A DNA stretch of 62,325 nucleotides from Rhodospirillaceae bacterium (GCA_002724635.1 PBPM01000051.1:1-62325), one strand, 5' to 3'. Counted from the first letter of the stretch, positions 9,230 to 18,989 are shown. A program made the numbers and translations. Notes: generated from the letters alone by a model not told the origin.

Positions 9230-9670
9230 CTAGTCTTCGAGGGCGGCGTCGACCTTGAAGCCGATGTCCTTGAGCCGGTTGAGATTATCGATGCCGAAGT
9301 CCTCCTCGACCTCGTCGGCAACCGACGGAGCGCAAGCGACCCGATCGTTGCTCGTGGCGTCCTGAGCCTCGATAACCACGAAGAGACGGCCAAGATCGTC
9401 GGAGATGTATCGGAATGCGCGGCTCACGGCCGGCGGGCACTCGGCGATCGCGACCACGATATGCTCGCCGGCCTTCACCGGTACCATCGAGCTGCGGTCC
9501 GTATAGGCCTCGGGCACTATGACCGGATAGACGTTGTGCGCGTTTAGCTTTTCGACTACCGCCGTCGGAATCCAATTGGAATCGTAATGCTGTGTCTTGA
9601 AGGGAACAACGTCCTCAAACTTCGCCGCCCGATTGTTCATCGCCTTCGAGCTGATTTCAATTGATGCCAT
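9230..9670 (-). CDS. Cupin-like protein lacking the metal-binding core
   Basis: 146 aa from the ATG at 9670, preceded by GAGGAA. I recognise the N-terminal and C-terminal parts of a cupin-family protein (GEHIVVAIAECPP, then VSRAFRYISDDLGRLFVVIE and NRLKDIGFKVDA), but the stretch that should carry the HxH...E...H metal ligands is missing between AECPP and VSRAF. The two cupins at 48153 and 58760 show what is expected there. The join is in frame, so a protein can still be made, but it is unlikely to bind metal. Alternatively it is an unknown short family. It is divergent from the hydrolase gene at 9744, sharing a 73-bp spacer. Confidence 0.5.
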   Translation of the reverse strand: MASIEISSKAMNNRAAKFEDVVPFKTQHYDSNWIPTAVVEKLNAHNVYPVIVPEAYTDRSSMVPVKAGEHIVVAIAECPPAVSRAFRYISDDLGRLFVVIEAQDATSNDRVACAPSVADEVEEDFGIDNLNRLKDIGFKVDAALED

Positions 9671-9743
9671 CGTGGGTTCCTCGGTTTGCCGTTTTATTGT
9701 CTGTTTGCCAAACTTGTTCCGCAACATAGCAGTGGAGGACAGC

Positions 9744-10652
9744 ATGATAGAGCGCGAAAAAGGCTGGGACGAGATCACCTACTTCAGTGACGGAATCGAA
9801 ATCGCCGCGCATCTTTACACGCCGGTCGACTGGAAACCCGGCGATCCCGCGCGCCCGGCTATCGTCTGCTTGCATGGCTATTCGGGTATGAAAGAGGTCT
9901 ACGGCATGGATGTGCCGCAACGCCTTTGGGAAGAGGGATACTTCGTGCTAGCCCCCGACCATCGCGGCTTCGGCGAAAGCGGTGGTAATCGCGGTCGGCA
10001 CCGACCGCTGGAACAGGTTCAGGACGTTTATGACGCCTTCACGTATATGGAAACCGTCGACGGGGTCGATCGCGACCGCATGGGCTGCTACGGCACCAGC
10101 TGGGGCGGGGCATCGGTCATTTGGTGCGCAGCGTTCGACGAACGCATCAAGGTCATCGTGAATTCTGTCGGTGTTTCCGACGGTGAGCGTTGGATGAAGC
10201 AGGCGCGGCGGCCCCACGAGTGGCTAGATTTCAAGGAGCAGGTCGCCCAGGCGGCGCGTAAGCGGGTTACTACCGGTGAGCATACTTACTGGCCGCTCCT
10301 CGACATCATGCTTACCGATCCGCACACGCTCGACGTAATCCAGCAGCACCACCAGAAGCATGGTCACTATGTTGCAGATTACGACTTGGAAAGCGCAGAG
10401 AGCTGTATGCGCTTCAAGCCCGAGGCGGTGGCGCATCTGATTTCGCCGCGCCCGGTACTTGTGATCTATGCGGAGGACGACTGCACAGTGCCGCCCGAGG
10501 AGCAGTTCGGCTGCTACGAACAGCTCGGTGAGCCCAAGAAGCTGGTCAAGCTGCCGGGTGCGCAACACTACGAAAGCTACTACTTTTGCAATCCGGACAT
10601 GCACGAGATCGGCATGACGGAAGCGGTCGCGTGGTTCAGCAAGTATCTCTAA
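9744..10652 (+). CDS. Alpha/beta hydrolase (dienelactone hydrolase / peptidase S15-like)
   Basis: 302 aa from the ATG at 9744 with a GGAGG site. An HGYSG oxyanion region, the nucleophile elbow GTSWGG, the acidic residue in YAEDDCTVP and the histidine in GAQHYES give a full triad. No signal peptide is present, so it is probably cytoplasmic. It is followed within 14 bp by an enoyl-CoA hydratase-like gene, suggesting a joint degradative step. Substrate unknown. Confidence 0.85.
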   Translation: MIEREKGWDEITYFSDGIEIAAHLYTPVDWKPGDPARPAIVCLHGYSGMKEVYGMDVPQRLWEEGYFVLAPDHRGFGESGGNRGRHRPLEQVQDVYDAFTYMETVDGVDRDRMGCYGTSWGGASVIWCAAFDERIKVIVNSVGVSDGERWMKQARRPHEWLDFKEQVAQAARKRVTTGEHTYWPLLDIMLTDPHTLDVIQQHHQKHGHYVADYDLESAESCMRFKPEAVAHLISPRPVLVIYAEDDCTVPPEEQFGCYEQLGEPKKLVKLPGAQHYESYYFCNPDMHEIGMTEAVAWFSKYL

Positions 10653-10666
10653 GGGAGAATGGAAGA

Positions 10667-11491
10667 ATGGCATACAACGAATACGGAACACTGCATATCG
10701 AGCGAGACGGCAGCGTCGCGACCGTTCACATGTACAATTTGACCGACGGCATTGTGGCGGGACGCAAGCTCGACTTCCATTGGGAGATCGCGATGGCGCT
10801 GGGCGAGCTGCGTGACGATCAGGATGTGCGCGTCGTCATTCTGACCGGCGTCAAGGACGGCGAGTTCATGGTCTCGCCGCGCACACCTCACTACGAGGAT
10901 CCGGGTGCTCTGGCGGGGCACAATGAGCCCAAGGGGTCATGGAAGATCTTCAATGGCATTATTCGGGCCCACAACACACTGACCGAGATGGAGAAGCCGG
11001 TCATCGCAAGGGTGAACGGCGATGCGGCGGGGTTCGGGCAGAGCCTGATGTTCGGCTGCGACATGATCATCGCGCGCGAGGATGCTCGAATTGCCGATAT
11101 CCATATGGGCATGGGCGATGTGGCGCCCTATGGCCCTCCGTTCGCGTTGGTGCCCGGCGATGGTGGCGCTTCGTTGATCCCGCTTTATATGTCGCCGGCG
11201 CTGGCCAAGGAGTATCTGATGCTGGCCAAGGAATATTCTGCGCGTGAGATGGCGGATATGCACATCATCAACTATGCCGTCCCCATGGCCGAGCTTGACG
11301 CCAAGATCGAGGGGATCGTCGCCAAGCTGCTAGAGAAACCGCCGCTGACTTTGGCTTGGACCAAGCGTTCGGTGAACCGCTATATCGCCGCCCAGCACAA
11401 CCAGACGCTGGATGCGGCGGCGGCCTACGAGATGGTCAACTTCCTGCAGTGGGAGCGAGGCGGATACACTCAGGATATGGCCTTCGAATAG
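10667..11491 (+). CDS. Enoyl-CoA hydratase/isomerase family protein
   Basis: 274 aa starting at 10667 behind a GGGAGAATGGAAG leader. It has the crotonase fold pattern: RVVILTGVKDGEF and KPVIARVNGDAAGFGQSLMF, with the oxyanion-hole backbone segment of the family, then DMIIAREDARIADIHMGMG. The usual catalytic Glu positions are not clearly conserved, so the reaction (hydration, isomerisation or hydrolysis) is open. It forms an operon with the preceding hydrolase and is convergent with the selenoprotein candidate. Confidence 0.86.
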   Translation: MAYNEYGTLHIERDGSVATVHMYNLTDGIVAGRKLDFHWEIAMALGELRDDQDVRVVILTGVKDGEFMVSPRTPHYEDPGALAGHNEPKGSWKIFNGIIRAHNTLTEMEKPVIARVNGDAAGFGQSLMFGCDMIIAREDARIADIHMGMGDVAPYGPPFALVPGDGGASLIPLYMSPALAKEYLMLAKEYSAREMADMHIINYAVPMAELDAKIEGIVAKLLEKPPLTLAWTKRSVNRYIAAQHNQTLDAAAAYEMVNFLQWERGGYTQDMAFE

Positions 11492-11498
11492 AGGCCCG

Positions 11499-12179
11499 TT
11501 ATTCCAACGGCGCGCTCGGGAACTCGTCTGGCCAGTTGTCCAGCAGGTGCTGCAGATAGGCTCTCAGTGCGTCCGAGCTCACCTGCGAGCCGGCACCGAC
11601 CGCGTTCGCGCCGGCCGTCGGGTCCGGGTCGAGGTGCAGCGAGTCATGCATCCGGTTGCGCATGTTGCGGAACGCGCACACTGTCGTCAGCTCGACGATC
11701 TCCGCCTCGCTAAAGACCTTAGATCCCTGCCGGAAGACGTCCTCGCGGTTCTTCGCCGTGTTCAGCGTTACGTGCTCCGTCCACAACAGCGTCATCTTCT
11801 CGCGATAGCTCAGCAGGTCGGAATTCATATAATCGTCTCCCTGAATGACCTCGAGCTCTTCGTCCGATACCCCCGCCACTCGACCGAGCGACACGTTATG
11901 ATGGGTTCAGTAAAAGCAGTCGTTGATGGTGCTCGTCTTGATGTCGACGAGGGTCTTGAGCTTGGCGGGCAGGATGCTGCCGGCACCGTTGCGCTGCATG
12001 GCTGCAATCAGGGGCGCCAGCCAGCGCCCGACCAGTGGTACATGGGCTATCAGCTTGAGCGAGTTGATCGTCGACGCCTTCTCGCCAAACAGGATGTCAT
12101 TCGCGGTATAATTGGTCTCAATATCGGCTTTCAGGTGATCGGGTGCGTTGGTCGCGTCGATTAGGTTGACCCGGGCCAT
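11499..12179 (-). CDS. Carboxymuconolactone decarboxylase/AhpD-like protein, probable selenoprotein (CxxU)
   Basis: One frame runs from the ATG at 12179 (AAGGAAC site) to 11499, 227 codons, broken only by TGA at 11909-11907 (codon 91). The paralogue at 22360-23043 has the same length and reads INGCAYCYAHN where this gene reads INDCFY-TGA-THHN, so TGA replaces the second active-site cysteine; Cys88 and the following histidine are kept. Thirteen bases after TGA an 8-bp stem (GUGUCGCUC side) closes a GGUC loop, fitting bacterial SECIS features. Downstream codons keep the family sequence to the LLDNWPDEF end. If selenocysteine is inserted, a CxxU thiol/selenol peroxidase or reductase is likely. 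The alternative is a plain nonsense mutation, which cannot be excluded because other genes here are decayed. Confidence 0.68.
11871..11909 (-). promoter_or_regulatory. Candidate bacterial SECIS element after the in-frame TGA
   Basis: In the mRNA sense (minus strand), bases 11893-11886 pair with 11881-11874 (five Watson-Crick and three G-U pairs) around the four-base loop GGUC at 11885-11882. The loop begins with GG, and lies 21 bases after the TGA; the stem starts 13 bases after it. Spacing and loop resemble the E. coli fdhF element (family knowledge). No energy calculation was made. Confidence 0.55.
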
Positions 12180-12207
12180 GTGTTGTTCCTTTTCGGCGTT
12201 TGGTACG

Positions 12208-12942
12208 TCAGGTTTTTGGCCAGGCGCGGCGGCCCGCATGGGGGCTGCCAGGGGCGTGGGTTACATAGTCCAAAACATGTGGGCCCGCCCAGCCTTCGCC
12301 GCGATCGGCCTCGACGAAACGCGTTTCGAACGAATAGTCGTCCGCGCCCAGCTCGACGCCCTCCCACAGCACGCCGTGCTTTGCCCAGCCGATGACCGAA
12401 AGCATCTTCCGGCCACGGATGATGCCGCGGGAGACCGCGATGCGCGGGAAGCGCTCGGCGCGGTACCAGCGCGCCAGCATTTCATTGTGCTGGGTCGTGT
12501 TCGCGTTAAACGAGCCAATCTGCATCGCCGGCGGCGGACCCACGCCATAGGGCATGGCGCGCTCCTCGGGGCCGTTGACCCGCTTCTCCTCGATAAAGAC
12601 GCACAAGCGGTGATTGCACCACGCGCCGAGCCCTGCCGCGTTCGCCGAGTGCAGGGCATTGACCTCGTTGTCCGGGCCAAGGAAGACGTCGGTCGACAGG
12701 CTGGCTGTGAGGACGACGTTCTGCCAGCCAGTTGGTACGTCGGGATCACTCGTTTCCCGCCTCGTCGGGGCACCCTCAATATAGGGCCGATCTGGATGCG
12801 GGATGATGTCGTAGTGGCCCACCCAGGTGACCCCTTGAGTGGCCATCAGTGCCGGCAGAAACTCGCTGTGCAGCCACACCCGATGTGAATCGCGTTTGTT
12901 GTCGGCTAAATCGAACCAGTCGGCACGCAGAACTTCATTCAT
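12208..12942 (-). CDS. Hypothetical protein, possibly EthD-like ferredoxin fold
   Basis: 244 aa, not firmly recognised. It contains no signal peptide or membrane segment. Two halves show patterns reminiscent of dimeric alpha-beta barrel (EthD-like) proteins: HSEFLPALMATQGVTWVGHY in the first half and RWYRAERFPRIAVSRG in the second. It is 28 bp upstream of the selenoprotein candidate and probably shares its transcript with the SDR and VOC genes above. EthD-like proteins assist or carry out steps in small-molecule degradation, but the assignment is tentative. Confidence 0.6.
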   Translation of the reverse strand: MNEVLRADWFDLADNKRDSHRVWLHSEFLPALMATQGVTWVGHYDIIPHPDRPYIEGAPTRRETSDPDVPTGWQNVVLTASLSTDVFLGPDNEVNALHSANAAGLGAWCNHRLCVFIEEKRVNGPEERAMPYGVGPPPAMQIGSFNANTTQHNEMLARWYRAERFPRIAVSRGIIRGRKMLSVIGWAKHGVLWEGVELGADDYSFETRFVEADRGEGWAGPHVLDYVTHAPGSPHAGRRAWPKT

Positions 12943-12975
12943 GGTGTAACAATTCCGTTTTGGTGTTGATCTCCC

Positions 12976-13746
12976 CTATATCATCACCTCGCCGCCGCAC
13001 ACGGCAAGGGTCTGGCCGGAAATGAAAGAGATCGCGGGCGATGCTAGGAATATCGCCATCCCGATCAGGTCGTCGGGTGTGCCAGCGCGCTTGACCAGCC
13101 GCTTGTTCTGAATGAAATCGTGCAGATTGTCATTCATACTCGCATGTTTGACCTCGGTCGTCGTGTAGCCGGGCATAACTGTGTTCACGTTGATATTGTC
13201 GTCGCTGAGCTCGCGGGCCATCACCCGTGTCATGCCGATGATCGCGGATTTTGACGTCACGTAATGCATGAAGCCGGGTACGCCCTGAGGGACGGTGCCC
13301 GACGAGATGTTGATGATCCGGCCTTGGCCGGCGGCCTTCATTGGGTGCGTGACCGCGCTGGCACAGAGATAGGAACCGGTGATGTTGACGTGGATCACCC
13401 TGTTCCACTCCTCGAAGGGAATCTCGAAGAACGGCCGCTGGGGCAGGGCGGCAAAGATCGCCGCATTGTTGATTAGCACGTCGATCCGGCCGTAGGCGGT
13501 CACTGCGGCATCGACCATAGCGTTGACGGAATCCGGGTCGCCCACGTCGGTTTCGACCGCGAGAGACCGGCCGCCCAAGGCCTCGATCTCGGCGGCGACG
13601 CTCTTGAGATTGTCGCCGTTGATCTCGGCGAGCACAGGCGTCGCGCCCTCCCTGGCGAAGGCTAGCGCGTATTCGCGGCCCAGACCCTGGCCCGCGCCCG
13701 TGATGATAACGACGCGGTTGCTGACGTCGAACCGATTCTCTTCCAT
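12976..13746 (-). CDS. Short-chain dehydrogenase/reductase
   Basis: 256-aa classical SDR with TGAGQGLGREYA for NAD(P) binding, NNAA, and the catalytic Ser and Tyr/Lys in ISSGTVPQG and HYVTSKSA. Complete at both ends. Located between a frameshifted VOC gene and the hypothetical gene at 12208 in a same-strand run, so it probably takes part in the same degradative unit. Specific substrate unknown. Confidence 0.88.
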   Translation of the reverse strand: MEENRFDVSNRVVIITGAGQGLGREYALAFAREGATPVLAEINGDNLKSVAAEIEALGGRSLAVETDVGDPDSVNAMVDAAVTAYGRIDVLINNAAIFAALPQRPFFEIPFEEWNRVIHVNITGSYLCASAVTHPMKAAGQGRIINISSGTVPQGVPGFMHYVTSKSAIIGMTRVMARELSDDNINVNTVMPGYTTTEVKHASMNDNLHDFIQNKRLVKRAGTPDDLIGMAIFLASPAISFISGQTLAVCGGEVMI

Positions 13747-13748
13747 GC

Positions 13749-14159
13749 CATGTCCATTCTGTGTTGGGGGCTTGTTTCGCGCGGGTGTTGGCGACTTCGA
13801 TCAGGTTGCGGTCGGGATCGCAAAAATACACGGAAATGAGCGGGTCTGTCGCCCCGGTGCGTGGGACGGGCACCTGAATGATGGCGATGCCGCGCGCCTC
13901 GAGATGCCCGATGACGGCGTCGATGGGGATGTTTGTCAGGAAACAGAGATCGCTGCTCCCGGGGATGGGATGCAGTGCCTTCGGCTCGAAATCGCGCCCT
14001 CGCGGCGTGCAGGTTGATCTTCTGGTCGCCGAACCGCAGTGCGAAGCGTCCGTCCGCGAATGTCTCGACCGTCATGCCCAGCACGTCGGTACAGAAGGCG
14101 CAGGTTTCCTCGATCGACGTGACAGTCAGCACCAGATGGCCCAGAGACCGGATCGTCAC
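13749..14159 (-). pseudogene. VOC (glyoxalase-fold) protein with a frameshift
   Basis: From the ATG at 14159 the sequence reads SLGHLVLTVTSIEETCAF and FALRFGDQKINLH, a typical VOC N-terminus. Near 13996-14000 the family sequence moves to another frame: RDFEPKALHPIPGSSD, then DAVIGHLEARGIAI and YFCDPDRNLIEVANTR. The second frame has no stop before the SDR start, so the C-terminus is also damaged. Either a decaying gene or sequencing indels. Its ATG overlaps the NRDE gene stop (ATGA). Confidence 0.72.
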
Positions 14160-14920
14160 TGGGCCGCCAGTGACAGGATCACATGCTCGAAGGGGGTATT
14201 GTCTGGGCGTCCCGGTGCAAACCGCCAGACCACATCCTCATCCGTGTGATCGACGGAGGGGAGGGCAACCAGCGTACTTGAGACGGTGCCGTATCCCCGG
14301 TCCGTCACGATGCACATGGTCTCACGCGGGTCCTCGTCGCTCGAATGCAGACGGGTCGCGAGCAGCGTTTCCCATGCCGACCAGTCGCCGGCGGCAACAT
14401 CGGGCTCAGCGGCGATGCGGAACTGCGGCAGGAAACGCCCGATCCGCGCGCTGTTCGTATCGTCGAGCTCGCGCGAGGTGATCATGTGCAGGCCCGGCGG
14501 TATCTCGAACGTCTCGACGACCGGCTGCTCGGTGCCTCGCACCCAGTAGGCGTCCCGGTTGTCGGCGATGATCAGGTTGAACGATCGATAGGCGTTGCCG
14601 TCGAGGTCGCCGATCGCCGCCGCTGCGGCGGCGGCATCCGAATGGTCCACCGCCTCGAGGACCAGTTCGCCGCGAGACCGTTTGTCGACCGTGGGGCCGA
14701 GCGATCCCTCGCGGTTCAGGATTGCGGCCGCCACCCCGTGATCGTTGACGGCGAGCCAGGTGCCGCCCGCCAGTTCGTCGAGCCCGCCGACCACATCGGG
14801 GCGGTCAGGCCAGTGGCGCGCAGGGGGGTGCCAGCCGCGGTCGGTCATCTCGTCGCGGTTGGCCGCGATCAGCAACGGCCAGCGATGTCCGGGACGACGA
14901 AGAATGACGAGCGTGCACAT
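14156..14920 (-). CDS. NRDE (TANGO2-like) family protein
   Basis: 254 aa beginning MCTLVIL and containing the family's AANRDE motif near residue 20 and GGTWLAVNDHGV at about residue 52. The second-position cysteine resembles an N-terminal nucleophile arrangement. Family function is not well established; the eukaryotic homologue TANGO2 is linked to heme and lipid handling. Complete, no lesions. It is divergent from the zeta-subunit gene at 15008. Confidence 0.88.
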   Translation of the reverse strand: MCTLVILRRPGHRWPLLIAANRDEMTDRGWHPPARHWPDRPDVVGGLDELAGGTWLAVNDHGVAAAILNREGSLGPTVDKRSRGELVLEAVDHSDAAAAAAAIGDLDGNAYRSFNLIIADNRDAYWVRGTEQPVVETFEIPPGLHMITSRELDDTNSARIGRFLPQFRIAAEPDVAAGDWSAWETLLATRLHSSDEDPRETMCIVTDRGYGTVSSTLVALPSVDHTDEDVVWRFAPGRPDNTPFEHVILSLAAQ

Positions 14921-15007
14921 GAGATTTCAATTCAAACGAGGGCGATGGACCACTATATCTATCTTCTAAGAACGTACGCCACGAATGCAACGGAGAGTGG
15001 GTTAGAT

Positions 15008-15331
15008 ATGTCGAGTTTTGATGAGCGCGAACAGGCCTTCGAGAACAAGTTCAAGCGCGACGAAGAGTTCAAGTTCAAGGCGACGGCCCGCCGCAACAAG
15101 CTACTCGGCCTCTGGGCGGCGGAACTGCTGGGCTTGGGCGGCGCCGAGGCGCAGGCCTATGCGAAGGAGGTCGTGAAATCAGACTTCGAGCGCCCGGGCG
15201 ACGATGACGTGCTGGAGAAGGTCTTCGGGGATCTTCAGGCCAAGGGTGTCGAGACGTCCGAACAACTCGTGCGCAAGCATATGGATGAGTTGATGGGTGT
15301 CGCCATGCAGCAGGTCCACGACGGCGAATAG
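15008..15331 (+). CDS. F1-ATPase inhibitor subunit zeta (DUF1476)
   Basis: 107-aa charged, helical protein starting MSSFDEREQAFENKFKRDEE after a GGAGAG site, the hallmark of the alphaproteobacterial DUF1476 family. In Paracoccus its N-terminal helix inhibits the hydrolytic turnover of F1-ATPase. AARRNKLLGLWAAELLG-like helices and EQLVRKHMDELM follow. In many relatives this gene lies next to purC; here 7 kb of accessory genes intervene. Confidence 0.92.
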   Translation: MSSFDEREQAFENKFKRDEEFKFKATARRNKLLGLWAAELLGLGGAEAQAYAKEVVKSDFERPGDDDVLEKVFGDLQAKGVETSEQLVRKHMDELMGVAMQQVHDGE

Positions 15332-15386
15332 CCGTTCGCGCTGGCGCTCCTGCACGCCGGAAAAACGACGCTTATGAGGGTCTAAG

Positions 15387-15986
15387 ATGGATGATGGGGC
15401 ACAGGTCGCCGGACATTCCTGTCTGGTGCCGCCTGTCGACGTTGCGGACTTCTCGCCGCCGTTCCGCAATTCCGCCGAGCGGGTGTCGGGCCGCGTCGGT
15501 ATGGTCGCCAACAATGTGCACGCCATGGCCAACTCGCCGGAACTCGGCGCCACCATGCGGCAGTTCCTCGACGATGTGTGGGATCAGGGCGATCTGCCCA
15601 AGCCTCTCAAGGCGCTGATCCGCAATAAAGTCTCCAACATTAATGCCTGTCTCTACTGCTCGGCCCACCAGATGCGCGTCATGCGCAGCCAAGGTGTCGA
15701 ACAGAAGAAGATCGACAACATTTACGACTTCCGTACACACCCGGCCTTCTCCGACAAGGAGCGTGCTATCCTGACCTACAGCGAGGCGCTGACGGTCGAT
15801 GTGGGTGCCATATCGGAAGACGTCATCGCGGACTTTATGGCGCACACCACCGCCCAGGAGCGCACGGAAGTCACAATCGTCGCGGCGTCTATGGGGCTGA
15901 TCAATCGCCTGAATGACGGGCTACGGGTCCCCCTCGAGGAATCGATGCTCGAGATCGCGCCGGATATTTCCTTCCAAGAGCGCTGA
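15387..15986 (+). CDS. Carboxymuconolactone decarboxylase/AhpD-like protein (CxxC)
   Basis: 199 aa with the redox motif CLYC (Cys88 and Cys91) and the following His94 in NINACLYCSAHQ, as in AhpD-like peroxidase-related proteins. The C-terminal half has the helical pattern RAILTYSEALTVD and TIVAASMGLINRLNDGL shared with the two other members in this window. It forms a tight run with an alpha/beta hydrolase (9 bp downstream) and a DUF1330 gene. Likely a disulfide reductase or peroxidase, or a lyase on a muconolactone-like compound. Confidence 0.85.
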   Translation: MDDGAQVAGHSCLVPPVDVADFSPPFRNSAERVSGRVGMVANNVHAMANSPELGATMRQFLDDVWDQGDLPKPLKALIRNKVSNINACLYCSAHQMRVMRSQGVEQKKIDNIYDFRTHPAFSDKERAILTYSEALTVDVGAISEDVIADFMAHTTAQERTEVTIVAASMGLINRLNDGLRVPLEESMLEIAPDISFQER

Positions 15987-15995
15987 GGCCGGTCC

Positions 15996-16805
15996 ATGAA
16001 ACGCATCGATACCGGGCGCATTACGCTCAACTGCGCGGATATGGGCGAGGGCCCGGCCTTCGTCTTCATTCCCGGCCTCGTCGGACTGTACGATGCCTGG
16101 TCGTTCCAGCTGGAGCATTTCTCTAAGCAGTATCGCTGCGTGACTTTCGATCACCGCGGCACCGGCGAGAGCGACAAGCCGACGGGCGCGAGCGCCTATT
16201 CCACACAGGCCATTGCCGACGACGTAATCGCACTGATGGACACGCTCGGCATAAAAACAGCGCATATCGCCGGCACCTCGACCGGCGGCTGCATCCTGCA
16301 GAATCTGGCGCTCGACCATCCTGAACGGGTGCGGGCATGCATCTTCAACAATACCTGGGTCACGGCGGACGAGTTCATCACCCGCGTGGCGATCACCCGC
16401 AAGCGAATCGCGGAATCCTACGGCCCCGAGGAGTATGTGAAGGTCTCGTCGATGTTCACCTCGGGCGCCGACCAGTTCCGGCACAACCTCGACGCCGTCA
16501 TGGAGCTCGAGCGCCGCGCGCTTGAAACCGTCGGCCCCGTGGAGATTCTGACCGCACGGCTAGACATGACGCTGGCCCATGACCGCACCGATGAGATCGG
16601 TCGGATTGACAAGCCGTCGCTTGTCATCGGTACTGTCGACGACGCGACGATCCCTTACTACTTCGCCGAAGACCTGAGCGCGGCGATTTCAGGCGCACAG
16701 ATGACGCTGTTCGACGATGGGGGCCATTATTCCTATCGTCGGCACCCGGAGAAATGGAACGAACTGGTGGCCCGCTTCCTTATCGAGGCCGAGAAGACCG
16801 TCTGA
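15996..16805 (+). CDS. Alpha/beta hydrolase
   Basis: 269 aa with the oxyanion segment FIPGLVGLYDAWS, the RGTGESDKP strand end, nucleophile elbow GTSTGG, the acidic residue in VDDATIP and the histidine in GGHYSYRRHPE. No signal sequence. Resembles 3-oxoadipate enol-lactonase or RutD-type hydrolases, but the substrate cannot be fixed from sequence. Pairing with an AhpD/carboxymuconolactone decarboxylase-like gene recalls lactone degradation units. Confidence 0.85.
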   Translation: MKRIDTGRITLNCADMGEGPAFVFIPGLVGLYDAWSFQLEHFSKQYRCVTFDHRGTGESDKPTGASAYSTQAIADDVIALMDTLGIKTAHIAGTSTGGCILQNLALDHPERVRACIFNNTWVTADEFITRVAITRKRIAESYGPEEYVKVSSMFTSGADQFRHNLDAVMELERRALETVGPVEILTARLDMTLAHDRTDEIGRIDKPSLVIGTVDDATIPYYFAEDLSAAISGAQMTLFDDGGHYSYRRHPEKWNELVARFLIEAEKTV

Positions 16806-16830
16806 CCCAAAACGATAGAGGAAACGCGCC

Positions 16831-17124
16831 ATGGCCAAGGCCTACTGGATCGCAGCGTACCGCGAAATTCACGACCCGGATAAGCTCGCCGCCTATCTCG
16901 AGCTCGCGGGCCCGGCGATTGCCGCGGGCGGCGGCACCTTTCTCGCGCGCGGCCCGGCGGCGAAGGTGTACGAGGCGGGAATCCCCGAGCGCACGACGCT
17001 TATCGTGTTCGACTCCCTCGAGGCCGCCATCGCGACCCATGACAGCCCTGCCTATCAGGAGGCCCTGAAGTTGCTGGACAACGGCGTGACCCGGGACCTA
17101 CGGTTCGCCGAAGGGCTCGCATAG
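16831..17124 (+). CDS. DUF1330 family protein
   Basis: 97-aa small alpha-beta protein with GAGGAAA before its start. YWIAAYREIHDPDKLAAY, GTFLARG and the LIVFDSLEAAIATHDSPAYQ segment match the DUF1330 ferredoxin-like family. Biochemical role unknown. Third gene of the CMD-hydrolase run. Confidence 0.85.
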   Translation: MAKAYWIAAYREIHDPDKLAAYLELAGPAIAAGGGTFLARGPAAKVYEAGIPERTTLIVFDSLEAAIATHDSPAYQEALKLLDNGVTRDLRFAEGLA

Positions 17125-17138
17125 GGCGCCCGACGCCG

Positions 17139-17474
17139 TCAGAAAACATCCTCATAGGGGTGCCACCCCTCGCGGTGCTCGATCTCGATGACCCAGATGT
17201 CGGGATCGCGGTCGATCGCGCGCGCGACATAGGCGTCGGCATCGGCCTCCGGGATGGCGGCGCCGTCGAGCGCAGGGAACCATGCGAGCCGCCCGTCGAT
17301 ATCACGGGCTTGGGTCAGGATGCGGCAGCCGCGGTCGAGCTGGTTGAGCTTCAGGATCACCGTTCCGGACTGGCGTTCGCCCCGGCGCACGACCGCGGTG
17401 GGGATGCTCTCGTCGGACGCGCGGCGCAGCCCGGCGCTGACCCAGAGATCCGTGGGGAGCCTGTTGTCGCTCAT
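17139..17474 (-). CDS. DUF1491 family protein
   Basis: 111 aa beginning RLPTDLWVSAGLRRAS, with the family's GTVILKLNQLDRGCRILTQ and DIWVIEIEHREGW. A conserved alphaproteobacterial protein of unknown function. It lies 19 bp downstream of purB on the same strand and is probably co-transcribed with it. Confidence 0.85.
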   Translation of the reverse strand: MSDNRLPTDLWVSAGLRRASDESIPTAVVRRGERQSGTVILKLNQLDRGCRILTQARDIDGRLAWFPALDGAAIPEADADAYVARAIDRDPDIWVIEIEHREGWHPYEDVF

Positions 17475-17493
17475 CGACTATCCCGGGGTATCC

Positions 17494-18807
<1,314 letters not shown>

Positions 18808-18989
18808 GCGGGTCGGCCTTCGGGTATTTGGTAGGTTTTCGAATACGAGTTTACATGGGGCTTTTTCGGTTAACCGGAGCCCGTGCATCGTGATACCCCG
18901 GCGAGGCGAGTCGCGGGTTGTGGACGACCCGCGGGCAGACGGCGACCATTTCTTCGCACATGAGTATTGTTAAGAAATGTTAACCGGCC

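Noticed and set aside
14345-15331. A 328-aa protein ending in DUF1476
   Set aside because: The first two-thirds are antisense to the NRDE gene; the family start MSSFDERE at 15008 has a ribosome site.
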